A program made the translations under genes and the position numbers. From positions 22,337,703-22,401,702 of the forward strand of contig NC_045146.1 of NCBI RefSeq assembly GCF_008831285.2: a stretch of DNA of 64,000 nt, in the 5' to 3' direction. Under the pieces are notes generated by a model. That model was not told where the DNA came from and did not search any database. It worked only from the letters and a program-made list of their open reading frames with translations. The stretch is from Nymphaea colorata (lineage: Eukaryota; Streptophyta; Magnoliopsida; Nymphaeales; Nymphaeaceae). Positions 1 through 11,682 of the stretch are shown here, one piece after another. How positions within the stretch are numbered: position 1 is the first letter of the stretch; each line of letters starts with the position of its first letter.

Positions 1-2420
1 TTCCCCGTACTGGCCTCGCGTGCGCCGATCATACGGACTACCTGGAAACCTAAGCCGTAAATTATGGTATTACCCTTGGACTGTGTTTAATAAAGTGGGT
101 TTTGTTAGGGGCAGTTTTGTCATTTATTAACAACATCGAAATTGGATGCCCTGCAGTTTTACCAGACCCTTGAACACCTCAGACCGACAGATCGAACGGA
201 TCGGATCCGCTTGTTGCGCTATAAAGAATCTGCCGGATCCAGATCGCATGATCTGGGATTTGGTTTCCGTGCTTGCAGGCCCGAACCCGAGCTAAAACTA
301 GAGGCGCGGAGGGGTATTTTAGTCATTTGGAGAATTAAAAAGCCGAAACGCGCGCTGAATGGAGCGGACCTTGCCGGTCAACACCTTCCGCCCCGACATG
401 CCGTCGAAGTTGGTCCAACTCGGATCTCGAATTCCACGTGGCGCTTTCCTTCAAAGCAACGCGAAAAGGAATTTTGGCTCTCTGAGCGACGGCCCCGTGA
501 AAGGCGAAAATTTCACATAAAGGGGGGCGGACCTTAAATTATTTACGAATCATCGCCACGAATTTCGTTATTACGTACAAACTGTTTGCTTCTTTTTCTC
601 GTTCCTTTCACGGTGGTACAGTCAACTAAAACAATTAGAACGCTTTATTGTTCATCAGCTGCACGATGAATTAATACTTGAATGAGATTTTACGTCGCAT
701 TGAAGCATTTGAAATGCATTCATTTCTAAGTTAGACTTTTTAGCCTCAAGGTAAAAAGAGAGAAAAAAAAAAAGCTTCATGTGAAAATGAGCTACAATGA
801 CATCCAAAGCAAGAAGCAGGTCGAATCTGGGTAGTATGAAACCCTTTTAAGCAAGATCACGTTCAAAGTTTATATGTGACCTGGTTATAGGCGTTGTGGT
901 AAAAAAAAAATTGACATAGAGAGATGAAGTTTTCACCTAACTCTTATCTTCTTAAAACTCTTATCTTCTTAAGGTGCTTTTGATTCTACAGTTCAACTTA
1001 CACACACATTGGTCTCTCCATCCTCTTTTTTTTTTTTTTTGCTTCATATGAAGTTGATGCTTCTAACATTCAACATAAATACTGACCAACTAAGTCATTG
1101 CACCAACTCATGTTCAATTTATCTCTAGCTTGGACAGAAGAGCGAAGTTGCCCTTCATTAATTCAAAATTCGTCTTTAGCCATGTGGTCAAATTCATTTT
1201 CCAATGATAAATATGGCTTCCATAGCTGCTATGGTACTTCTTGTATCCTAACTTTAAACGAACAACTCATTAACTTGATTTGCCTTTTTCTAAGTTCAAC
1301 GAAGAATTGAATTCATGATTTATGAGTTCATGACTTTTTTCAAATTCATCTTTCTTTGGATCTCACTGCCTTCAACTTTGTGCCGCTTCCTTCCTTACAA
1401 ATCCTTCAAAGAAGGTCATTGAATGCAAACAGGACAGGACACCTCTTTGTCAACAACTCTGGAAGATGAAAACTTTTCAAATTTACCGAATATGTGGAAC
1501 TACTACTCTATAGCAAAAGAGTTAGCTGTTAAATAAAGTTCAAACTTAATTTCATATCTTTCACCATCCATGTCCTGCCACTTTGATCCCTGAATCGAGG
1601 CCTTAATTATCTGATTCTATAAAATCAAATCCAGATTATATCATTTTGCAGATAGAAGTCACCCGTGATTTTGCTTTTTTTGTAAAGTATAGAAATTCCG
1701 GGCTTGACCTTAGTTTAGTTGCCAAAGGGAAATGAAAAGTAAGGTGGTTTTTATCTTATAGAGTGGGCCAAGCCGACAAATAGCTTTTCCATTTAGAAGA
1801 AAATAGAAGTAAAACGTACACTTTTCGCTAGTTTGAATTTAGCTGCCTTAAAGCTTGGCGCCCATGTTTGATATTTATTGGAAAAAGTTGAGCCCGTATC
1901 TGAAATACAAAAAGTCGGAGGCTCTTATTCAAATAATGGTAAAAATCGAGACTTCAAATGAAACCGAGCACCCAAAAAATCCAAACCGTAGCGGGGGAGA
2001 GAGAGAGTGGGGGATGGGGCGTCGATAAATGCGTCTGTGGCACCGGCTGTGCAGGAGACTCCTTGGCCTTCCCTTCTGCCTGGAGATCACCGCTCTCGTC
2101 AGAGAGAAGTCTCCTCCTTCCTTCCTTCTTTCCTCTTCTCTTCTTCAAATTGATTGAGAGAGGAGGATTGATCCAAATAGGGAGAGAGAGTTAAAATAGT
2201 ATTGCCCAAGGTCCAAAAACAAAAGCCTGTGAGGAGAGATAGAAATGGGCTTATGTGCAGAAAGAGTTTAAAATATTTGCTTGCTAGAACCTTCTCCCAT
2301 CCTTCCTCTCTGTCCGTCCCCTGCTTTGTTTTTTTCCACTGCAAGACAATCTTATTTTTACCGATTTACCGTGAACCAACATTTCGTTTTGCGCCATCTT
2401 CGCCTTTTACCCGCCAGTTT
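1..2420. other. Intergenic, no gene recognised
   Basis: No coding region is recognised. The first 540 bases are more GC-rich than what follows and hold a 131-codon open frame (142-537, plus) that begins with TTG and resembles no family I know. The rest is AT-rich with short A and T runs and a small direct duplication near 950-972. A GA-rich stretch at about 1990-2180 probably lies in the promoter of the DUF4378 gene downstream. Confidence 0.5.
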
Positions 2421-2426
2421 TCGGCC

Positions 2427-2433
2427 TATAAAT
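2427..2433 (+). promoter_or_regulatory. Candidate TATA box of the DUF4378 gene
   Basis: A TATAAAT motif lies about 30 bases before a plausible first leader exon. That exon would end at the strong 5' splice site CAG|GTGAGTG after 2623. An alternative donor (CAG|GTGAGT after about 2446) would place the transcription start further upstream. The position is inferred from motif spacing only. Confidence 0.35.
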
Positions 2434-2454
2434 CCATTCCATTCAGGTGAGTTT

Positions 2455-4160
2455 GTGTTGAGATGCAGGCTCTTTTCCGCTCTCTTTTCTATCTGTCAAG
2501 GCATTGCTAATGCGGTTTGGAAGACTCATCGACCGGTGTACGCTGGAATTTTAGTTTGCGAAAGAATGCCGTTCTTCCTTCAGGCAGTATCCTAAGTTCC
2601 GGTTGATGGTGTTCGATTTTCAGGTGAGTGAGGTTGGGTTGTTTAGTTCTTTAATAAGTGTTTGTTGAGTTGGGTCCTGCTTTGAGCCAACATTTTGGAA
2701 TCTGTTTTGCGTTCTTTTGAAGTTTCCTTCTCCAAAAAGTACATTCTTTGGCGTTTTTTTTGGACCTTTGCTCGCCGAACCTGGCCATTATCCTGCCTTA
2801 TAAGTTGTCTAGCTAAAAAACTTGAGCTGCTTCTATGCCGTTCTTGGCGAATCCATTGTTCTGTCAACTTTCTGATTCCAGCTAAATTGTTCATGATACA
2901 ATTCGTTTATTGTTAAATGACGGGGACGACTCCCATTTTAATGCAGCCATCTGTTCCCGGAAATCTGAATTGGCCGGGAACTATCTTCTACGGTCAGTTC
3001 TGTTGTCTTAGATCGGAGCTGTTCAAAAATCTGATTTCCCATTGGATTGCGGTACCAATTTATCGTACCTTTATTTGAATTTATGCAAAAAATTATGTTC
3101 AACTTTTTTTTTTTAGCGGGTAACTCTTAAAAGTTTGTGAATGCCTGAGCGTGTCAGAGGTTTGGCTTCCCAGGAGTACCTAGCACTTACGAGCTTTTCT
3201 CTTGTCAGCCATTTGTTTTTCCTTTTTCAGCTCTCCCTTCGCCTTCGCTTTGAAAAAATTTGAAATTTGGATTGCTAGAACCTTTTTTAGAATGGTTCTT
3301 ATTTGGAACTTTGTTGTAGTTTCAGACACTTGATCTCGTTTGCTAAAGCTCTGCATGCTTGTCTGTCCATATGCCAGCCTTTCTCATATGCTGCATTTTT
3401 CTTGATTCAGTATTTGCAGGGGTGACGCAGGAAGGCTTTTGCCAGAGCCAGTGGCTCTAAGGATAGGTTTTCTGTGGCAATGCTCAGCTTCTGGCTTGCT
3501 TCTCTCTGAGGATTCCTCTTAATTGCCGATTGAAAGCATCACTTCCAGTCATTGACTCTCGTTGTCTCTCTCTCTCGCTCTCTCTCTCTCTCGCTCTCTC
3601 TGCTTCCCTTTTTTATTATAGCGAAAGCAATTGCCAACCATTCTGGTGGGCCTTGTGCTTCAACCCCCTGAGTTTTTCTTTGATTTCTTTAACAATTCAC
3701 CACTCATGTACGTCTGTCAGATCTATAGAGATGAAACCCTTTCGTCTTCCGCTCCTATAATAGAGCCGATTGGTGTTTCTTCTATCATTGCCAAGTTTTC
3801 TTTCTTTCATTTCTTTAGTCAATAAAGGCTTGTAGTTGGTGGTAGGTCTTATCCGAGTGGTAGCTGATAGATTGTGAGTCCCACCCTCCTTCCTTTTCCT
3901 TTTTTTGTTTGTTCTGGTTCACGCTTGTGATTCCCATCCGCTTTTCCCTTTCTGAAATGCTTCAACATCATCATTAAGTCTAGGGGTGTCGCCTTTGGTT
4001 AATTCCGATCCCCATACCAGCGCACTCTAGTCCCATCAATAGGATCCCTTCGGTGAAAAACCATCTCCGCTGATTGGTTCATTGAATCCAGTACAGGCCT
4101 CACCTGTTGTGTATTCCCTTCTTCTGCTAGTGTTGTTTCTCCTAGCTATATTCTTTCAGC
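2455..4160 (+). other. 5' leader exon and long leader intron of the DUF4378 gene
   Basis: No coding frame is seen. A probable untranslated exon ends at 2623. The following intron of about 1.5 kb carries a (CT)n tract at 3561-3601 and ends in a pyrimidine tract and TTTCAG directly before the start codon at 4161; a second possible acceptor lies near 4130. A long leader intron next to the ATG is common in plants. The boundaries are inferred. Confidence 0.4.
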
Positions 4161-7100
4161 ATGAAAGCTGCTGTTTCTCCCATGCGACGAGAAGCGGAAG
4201 TTGAAAGGCGAAGGATGCAGGAGAAACAGAGGCCTTTAATGCTCAAAGATTTCTTGAGAGACGCGAGCCCTGCACGCGACTCAAATAGGAAATGGCACCG
4301 AAACCAGAGCTGCAATGAATCCCCTACCACCATGAGGAATCTTCTGGAGATGGATACCAAGGGCTCGAAAAGAACCGGCCTGGTGCTTTCCAGGCCTGCT
4401 TCAACGACCCTCTCTGCCCTGCATAAGGCCTCTGAGGTCATAGTCAGGCTTCTCCCCTTTTCCGGCCGGACTCCACCTCAGAAGCGGCAGGGCAACGCAG
4501 TCATCCGCCGGCAAAACGTCAACAAATTGAGCTCGATTTTCAGAAGGGTAGCTTCCATGAGGGAACCCCGAACCCCCAGAGGAGGCCTGTCCCGCAGGAT
4601 CTCTGCAGCCATGAGAAGCCTCTCTCGTCGGGAGCCTTGCATCAAAAGAGACGTCGAAGTGCAAGTTCGTGTTCGGGACATAGTGCGGTGGAGATCTTTC
4701 GGCGATGAAGAAGAGATCCCGTATCTTCAGTACCATAACTCCAAGACCCCACCTCGAGAGGAATTGAGTACTGCAGACGGAACCTCGGATTCTTGCTCGT
4801 CTTCACGGACGAGTAGCTGTACGTGGTCCGAGAGCGAATCGTTGTCGAATTCACAGTCTTGTTGTGGTAGCTCAGAGTGCTCAGTTGTGTCTGGTGCATT
4901 GAACAACAAAATGCTTTTACTGAGTTACCATCGAGAGGTCAAAGATGGAGTAGACGGCGAGTTTCAGAAGAGCTCCTTTGTGCAACCACCGACCGACACA
5001 CCAATTCACTCGCTTGGGTTTAACCGTGCAGTGGAGATGAAAGAAGCGTCGGATTCACTCAATGCAGCAGATACGTGCTGCTCCAGTGGACAAGAGGTGC
5101 GCCTATTTACTGCGTTGAACTCTCTCTCTCTCTCATGTTGAATTTCCTTGTTCTTTTATGATCTGCGACGCCATGCGGTCAGCCGTTTATGGTGCACGTT
5201 TCTTTTCAATCTCTCTCCAACACATGCTCTGGTTTTACCCTTTTGATCTGCATATATACTTTTGACAGTTTCACTGGTTTCTGTTTTTCTCTTTGTTGGC
5301 GCTATTGCATCCTTCCTCTCCAAGTTGGTCTTTTCTTTCCTCTTTCTCTGACGGTCTAGTTTTTGTTTTTTTTTTCTATTAATACTGTTATTATTATTAT
5401 TGGTCTTACCTGGCAGCGTACTTTTTTGTCTGCTATATAGATTTTGGAATACCATGCATAAGACAAGAGACGAATTAGTCTCAGCCCATTTGTCAATTTG
5501 CTGTAAATATTTTTAATGGTTGTTGTCTGCTGAAGTTATGACTATCTGCCGACACCTTTTCGCGGTGAGTGGTAACTTTAGATGATCTCAGGACGCGTGT
5601 AATATTTACATTTTTGTAGTCAGTGAGTGCGGGCATCGTGTGGTTCAGCTTCTTTGTAAAAATTTCCAGGAGTATTTTTATATTTTGGATGTTTCCTGTT
5701 AGCATTTCAGAAAATTAGGAGGCTCATATTTCCAGAGAGTCATTTGTGGTTGCCAGGCAAGGGAAAGAAACTGGCTTTATTAACCTAAAAATAACTTGGT
5801 TGAACGCAAACGATGGCATTAATGTGGCTCAAGGGAATCAGAAATACTGCGAACTGGGGCTTTCTGTCTGCAGAAACTCAGGAAAAGTAATAATTTACTT
5901 CTCTGCAGTTCTGCCAAAGAAGAACCGTTCCACTCTCCGCCGTATATGGGTAGGCCTTTGACCTCCAAATATGAAAAAATATGCCTAGATTCGAAACATT
6001 AAGAGATCTGGGTTCAATTCCTGGACTAGTTTGAGTGTTGTTGGTTCTCATTCCCTTGAAGAATGCAAGGGATAACAAAGACAGACCGGTGATACAGGAC
6101 AGAGGGGGGCTTACACTAAAATTTTGGGGCCCATGTTTATTATTCATGATCACAACTAGAGTTGATTGAGATTTTTATCGAATTATTTATCACGACAGCT
6201 TCTTCATCTTCCCTGCGGCTTCAGCCGGACGCCATACCTGCTAAGAGTAAATATTTTTACCAATACTTGCTTTTTGTCTTGTCATCGAGGGTGACGGATG
6301 CACTGGTTAAGGACCGACGGTCTCTTTCCAATTTCCGTCAGCTGCTTGTTACCCTGTTAGGTGATCGGTCCAATTTTAACTACTGGCAGTTATTCTAATG
6401 TAAGATATAAAGAATTCTGAAGACAGTGTTATGGCTTGTGGATGCATTATGAGAGGCTGGCCCAGTGTTACTCCTATTAACCCAGTGAGACCACTTTCAG
6501 TCACTGTCTACCTTCGGATGGGTGTCCTTGTTTTAGCTGTTTCATGTTATGATGTAGTAGTTCTCAATGCCTGTCAGCGGTGGGACATTGTCCATTCCAA
6601 ATATATTGTACGTGGAACTTACTTCCCTTCATTAAATGAACATCCAGAGGCCATATAGAGAATGTCAAGAGTCAAGACCTATTGGGGCGACCCTGATGTT
6701 TCTGTTTTCAGTGAGTCATTCTGCTGGCCACCAGCCAGACGTAAATAGGGTTAGTTTGTTGGGAGTCCCAAATGTTGCTTGAAATAGCTCTTTTAGTTTT
6801 TTAGACTAATTTTCCTCGTTTGTCACCGATTGAATTGCGCTAGCTTCCAATTTACAGTATGTTATGTCACTCACTGCAATTGCTTGAACCAACAGGAAGA
6901 TGTCCAGCAGCTGGGACGTGCGAATGATGGCTGCACCATGTGTCGTGCTGTTGAAGGATACGAGGAAAAGGAACAGTTCAGCCCTGTTTCTGTTCTGGAC
7001 TTCCCGTTCGAAGATGAAGATGAAGGTGGAACGACATCATTCGAGGAGAGCCTTGCCGATATCGAAAGTATGTCCTGATGTGTTATGTGCTCTTTTCCTG

Positions 7101-7713
7101 ACTACTTTTTCTGCGAAAGAAATGCGCTATGTTGAATGTTAAGCTGATTTTTATGATATTTGCATGAAAAATAATGGATGATGCTCATGCGTAACCAGGG
7201 AAAAAGCAGCAGCTGCTCCACAAGATTGGCCGATATGAGAGCCTCTCGAAACTTGATCCTGTGGACCTTGAAAGAGAGTTTGCATTGACTGAATTTGAAC
7301 TTTCAGACGAAGATGTTGAGAGTTTCACCGGGTACCATGATGGTAATGCTGGAGAAGAAGTGGAGAATGCGGAGGAGTACATAAGAGAGATAATACTTGA
7401 TTATCTGGATGAAACAACAAAGAGAAATTGGTTACCCTTCGAATCGCTGGTTATTGATGTCTTCAGAGAAGAACTGAGCTCTGCTGGTGAACTAGAGGCA
7501 GATGAGTTGGTGGGAATTGCTGTTGGTCGAGTAAAAGAATGGGTAATACAGACAGGCTCAGTAGACCAGAGCAGGGAGTTCTGTCTGAAGGAATTGGAGA
7601 GAAATCAAGATTGGAGAAAATTTGTGATGGATGAAGAAGAGGTGGCAGCAGAGATGGAGGTAGATATTCTATGGTCCTTGGTTGATGATCTATTGGTTGA
7701 TCTTATGGTATAA
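4161..7713 (+). CDS. DUF4378-domain protein, 540 residues, three coding exons
   Basis: Exons read as 4161-5096, 6896-7067 and 7199-7713 join in frame (phases 0 and 1) to 540 codons plus stop. The start is the first ATG after the leader acceptor. The N-terminal half is basic and Arg/Ser-rich, with a LMLKDFL motif near residue 26. A Ser-rich stretch lies around residues 205-245 and an acidic DEDEGG patch around 350. Residues about 425-536 form the C-terminal DUF4378 module, with the typical EEYIREIILDYL start and a DILWSLVDDLLVDLM end. DUF4378 occurs in plant-specific proteins, including some TRM and LONGIFOLIA-type proteins linked to cortical microtubules. I could not place this member in a characterised subgroup, so its function is unknown. 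Intron 1 (about 1.8 kb) holds repeat-like sequence. Confidence 0.85.
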
Positions 7714-8003
7714 GTACAGGTGAATTAAGACCAAGGACTAGCCTGCGAAGGTAATCTCCTCAGATTCCGCTCGACAAAATGATCAGCATCACTTTAGTAG
7801 TCTGATCACATGCCATTCCTCGAAATTCCACATGGTTGACCTCCATTGTCACAGACCAAGCTCTGAGTGCTCATGCTTGAGTGGGAATGTGCTGTTTGCA
7901 GCAATGCATTTAGAAAGCATGCTGATGCCTTAATCTCTTAAACGAGTGTATATAGTTGGTGGGTTCAACTTATGAGCTACAATTTTTTTTCCTTTTCATG
8001 TTG

Positions 8004-8009
8004 AATAAA
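8004..8009 (+). terminator. Polyadenylation signal AATAAA of the DUF4378 gene
   Basis: An AATAAA sits in a T-rich context 290 bases past the stop codon. This is a normal 3'UTR length for a plant gene. Plant poly(A) signals are degenerate, so this is only a likely site. Confidence 0.4.
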
Positions 8010-8293
8010 TTTTGTAACTGAGCTTTCGGAGAGAATGAAAGCCAAAATCCTAACACTTGATGTGCGCTGAGGAAATCTTTAGCCAAAGAAATGGAAGAGA
8101 CATGTTTATTAGAAGTGAGTATCATGAATCAGGAAGAAAAGAATGCCCATTTGGTTTACAAGGCTACTGTAATTGTAGCTTCAACAGGGTGAGCACTATG
8201 ATTAGTACTTCATGGATCCATCTTCTTCACATGAGAGATGTGGCTACACTTTATGGCGCACAAAATTTGTGACTCGGTTTGGATTTGGAATCA

Positions 8294-8635
8294 TTATTTG
8301 AAAGTAAATTGTAGAACAGATCCAGATTGGGTTGTCAGTGGGGTATTGGATTCATGAGTAGGTCCAAATTTAATGCGTTTGGCTTCATCGAATATCTGAG
8401 CTAGATTGAAGTGGTAGACACCTGCATGTATTTGGAAGCACTCATCATCCATTTGTAACCCAGTTGAGCACCCTGGTATGGACTCACTTGTACCAGAATT
8501 AAGTATAATCAAAGAGGTTGCAATACATCCTTTTGGACTCCAGGCTGTTCCAGGTGCATGATTGACAGATAATGCAACAATCAAAAGAACCAAGATCCAT
8601 TGCATCAATCTTCGCCAAAATGAATTAATCTTCAT
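8294..8635 (-). CDS. Possible small secreted protein, 113 residues, unrecognised
   Basis: This is an ATG-initiated open frame. Its N-terminus has a basic start (residues 1-10), a hydrophobic run MQWILVLLIVALSV (11-24) and a small-residue stretch NHAPGTA, which looks like a signal peptide. The remainder contains three cysteines (in PKGC, IPGC and DDEC). I recognise no family. It lies about 280 bases beyond the poly(A) signal of the neighbouring DUF4378 gene on the opposite strand, so the two genes would converge. No introns are needed. It may be a chance frame or the end of a decayed gene; no TATA box or conserved domain was found to support it. Confidence 0.3.
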   Translation of the reverse strand: MKINSFWRRLMQWILVLLIVALSVNHAPGTAWSPKGCIATSLIILNSGTSESIPGCSTGLQMDDECFQIHAGVYHFNLAQIFDEAKRIKFGPTHESNTPLTTQSGSVLQFTFK

Positions 8636-8639
8636 GTAG

Positions 8640-9924
8640 AAAGACGAAGTGCTGCTCGTGCGTGACCAGTGATCTAAAAAATCATACTTGATGAGTGATC
8701 AACCAATCTGTTTACAAATTAACTTACTGGACCTGATTAAGTTGATTTGGGGCTCATTGCCAGAAAAACAGTGCCAGTGGGTAGGCACGCACCTTTATTG
8801 AACAGAAAAATATATTATCTTTTTTTTTTCTTTTGTGGTGAATTAGGCCTTATGAATATGATCTACGTGATTTGCATCAATAGAACAGGGATCTTGAAAG
8901 ACATAATCAGGACAATAAGCTGGACTTGTTCTCGGGCATAAAAGATCTCCAGTTTGATGAGAAGTTTTGGCTCAAAAAAATCATAGTTTTGTGTCAAAAA
9001 TGACAGGTTTGTCTATTGAAGCACCCATGAAACAGAAAAAAATGTCCTATCGTCCTTTGCCTACAATTGATGACAATTTTCAGGCATATGCTTGAATCAG
9101 ATACTATTTTCATCAATTTTCTAAACAAGCTCAATGAAAAACTGGAACAGCAATTTAAATGGAACTATTAAGCATCGATAAACTTGACACTTTTTAATCA
9201 CGGAATTTTTCAGAATCTATTTGATCATCAAATATGGGAAGTATTCCTTGCACTGAAAATCAACAGCTCCACACACGTTATGTTCGTAAAATTGAAAGGA
9301 AAAGCACAAAACGTATCAATGGGTAGCGACCCATGTCCCCATTGAACGATCCCAAGATCGAGACGTCCGCAGATACGGAAACCGGCGAAGACGGATTTGG
9401 ACGGCAAGCTTCTAGCTCTCAGGGCACGTGAAACAGAAAAAATCATGGAAGGAGATCTGGCGGGCAAGAATGGACACCCTGGAAGAGGGGTTGGAGTCGG
9501 ATACGGTTTCTTTGGTGGTTATAAATGGTGGAGGAAGCAGTGGAGGGTCTCTCTCCCGCTAGCTGGGTCTTGATGAAGATCCCATTCGGTCGTTCAGGGT
9601 TATCAGAGACACCGGTCTGCCGGAGAGCGCTCTCAGTTGCGAACTCTTCACTTTCTGGTGAACCACGGGGCAGTGACGAAGGTTGGACCCCTTGGGTTCC
9701 TAAGCACTAAATATGGTTCAATCTTCTAACCAGGTCAGTGGAATTCTGCTTAAGCTTATCATGCTTAAGAAAATCGTGGGGAAGAAAATTATACGAATAC
9801 CAACCTGTAAAATACCATGAACAGTACATAAGGATAAAGGAAAATGGAAAAACAGATAAAAATAAGAACAACATGAAAGATTAGATTGAAGAAAATAATA
9901 AGTATGACAAAAAAATGGAAAGGT
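8640..9924. other. Intergenic, no gene recognised
   Basis: Short open frames exist on both strands near 9228-9710, where the GC content rises, but none shows a domain. The stretch before 9925 does not align with the kinase intron to which the following pseudo-exon corresponds, so the duplicated block appears to begin at about 9925. Confidence 0.4.
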
Positions 9925-10825
9925 CGAACCTCTTTCCTTTGAATGATTGGTTTCTAGAATTTCATCCACAATCTTTTTCTTGTCCTTCTTTGGAGTAGTA
10001 CTAGGCATTATGATAATCTTCTATTTGAAAACCAATGCTGGATTAGAAATGGACGGAAGAATTCAGAGAACTGAGCTCGAATTTCGATCGGTTGAGAACG
10101 CTTTGCGTAGTCTGAGCTCTGGAAATACAGTTTTTTGTGATGCTTCGCAGGCCTGCTCGCCCATATTTACTTGCAATTCATCATTCTCTTCCTTTCCAAT
10201 CAGTGCTGCAGCTTCTTCTCCAACTTCATTGACAACCAAGAATTCACCAAGATGTCGGATGTCAATAAATCTGAATTAAATCCGATGTAAATGTGACATT
10301 TTACAGAACCGCATTAAAATTTACGTATGAAAAAAATTTTGATGTTTAATTAAGAGTTAAGGTCCATTGGATATAAGATATGACATCCGATTGGATCCAA
10401 ATTCAGATTTAAGTAAATAGCGATTGGATTCGGATTCCGTTTGAATATAGTTTTAAATAAATATATATTTTATACTTCAGGTTCATAATATAGTTTGGAT
10501 CTGGTTTAACAATTGGATTCAGATTCGGAAGTTAATCTAAAATGGGATTCTGTTTATAAATTGGGATTTCAGATTCGGATACAGTATAATTTTTCTTTTA
10601 TCTGAATTTGAATATCGAACATATGGATATCAAAAAAAGCAGATATGACAAAGTATAAATCCGATTCAAATCCTATCTATTGACATCCCTAAATTCACCT
10701 CATTTCAAGCTTTGCATTCTTCAATCCATGCAGCCATATTAAGCAGGAGCAACAGTCTTCTTTCACAGATAATAATGATAATTTGACCACCATCTACAAA
10801 GGTGATCATTTCTTACTTTTCTGGT
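9925..10825 (+). pseudogene. Inverted, broken copy of exon 3 of the PEPKR1-like kinase gene
   Basis: Plus-strand bases 9925-10248 and 10700-10825 align with the sense sequence of the kinase gene at about 12560-12060 (minus strand). The match covers the end of kinase intron 2, most of exon 3 and the first bases of intron 3. Because intron sequence is included, this is a DNA-level duplication and not a retrocopy. The acceptor TTTGCAG of the gene is TTTGAAAA here, so splicing is lost. Part of the exon is deleted, and a 443-base element interrupts it at 10249-10691. No kinase catalytic sequence is present in the copy. It lies tail-to-tail with the gene, about 0.86 kb beyond its stop codon. Confidence 0.8.
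10249..10691. mobile_element. hAT-like miniature transposon inside the pseudo-exon
   Basis: The kinase-derived sequence stops and resumes on either side of this 443-base AT-rich insert. The flanks carry a perfect 8-base direct repeat, AATTCACC (10241-10248 and 10692-10699). The ends are imperfect inverted repeats containing GATGTCAATA near the left and its complement TATTGACATC at the right. Eight-base duplications and TAGGGATGTCAA-type ends are typical of hAT superfamily miniature elements. The interior has repeated GGATT/CAGATT runs and no coding frame. Confidence 0.7.
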
Positions 10826-11682
10826 GTTAGGATGACAGATAACGATTAGATATCTCATGATGTACTTGATAAATATGGTTGTTGTGACTCAGTTTGGGCG
10901 ACGGATCCTAACGTTGTATGTCTACGTAATGAAAATGGAGGAGAAAACGTTGAAAATCACTTACCTACATAGGGACACGGGGCTTGAAACTTTGAAAGAG
11001 GGATGGTTCCTTATCAAGTAGGAGAGGGTAAAAGGGCAGTAAGACTGAAAGCAGCAAAATGATATTGACAACATTTCAAAAACAATGGTAGGAAGAGACT
11101 AATCCACAAGCTTATGTCATTTCCTGATATATCCACTGAAGATCACTAGCAAAAAAGTTTCCTACAGCAATGTTAAGGAGAACAATTGTCCGAATAGGTT
11201 GGCAAATATGTAAGCAAATCAACTAAATATGACAATGAAAGATGCTTTAGCCAATAACCAGCAATCCATCATCAAAACAAAGGCCAACATAAATATGCCA
11301 GCCAAATGCCAAATCCACTCACACCGTTTCACAAGGAAGAGGTCACGGGATTCAATGAAATCAACCACACCATCATGGAGCAAGAAATACTCCCATACAG
11401 ACCATTACGAGCAATGACCACATGCATAAATAGAAAGACAAACACAAAGGAGGATACACTTTACACTGGTACCTAAGTTCCACAATTAGTAAGTGCAACT
11501 GGCAAATGGCAAGTGAGAGCTACACCCTAAAATTGCAAAATGTCAGCAGCAGCCAACAGGAGAACTACAGCACCTCTTCTGTAGATAATAATAATTTTTC
11601 CACATTACAGAAAAGTTGGCAACTCGGAATCGAGATGCTAGACTTGCCCGTTGTTGGTTTTACTCACATGCACTACAAAAAG
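10826..11682. other. Region downstream of the kinase gene, no gene
   Basis: The AT-rich sequence between the pseudo-exon and the kinase stop codon should include the kinase 3'UTR (minus strand). No domain-bearing frame is seen. Confidence 0.4.

Noticed and set aside
142..537. 131-codon plus-strand open frame at the window start
   Set aside because: It begins with TTG, has no domain and sits in a GC-rich patch where chance frames are longer.
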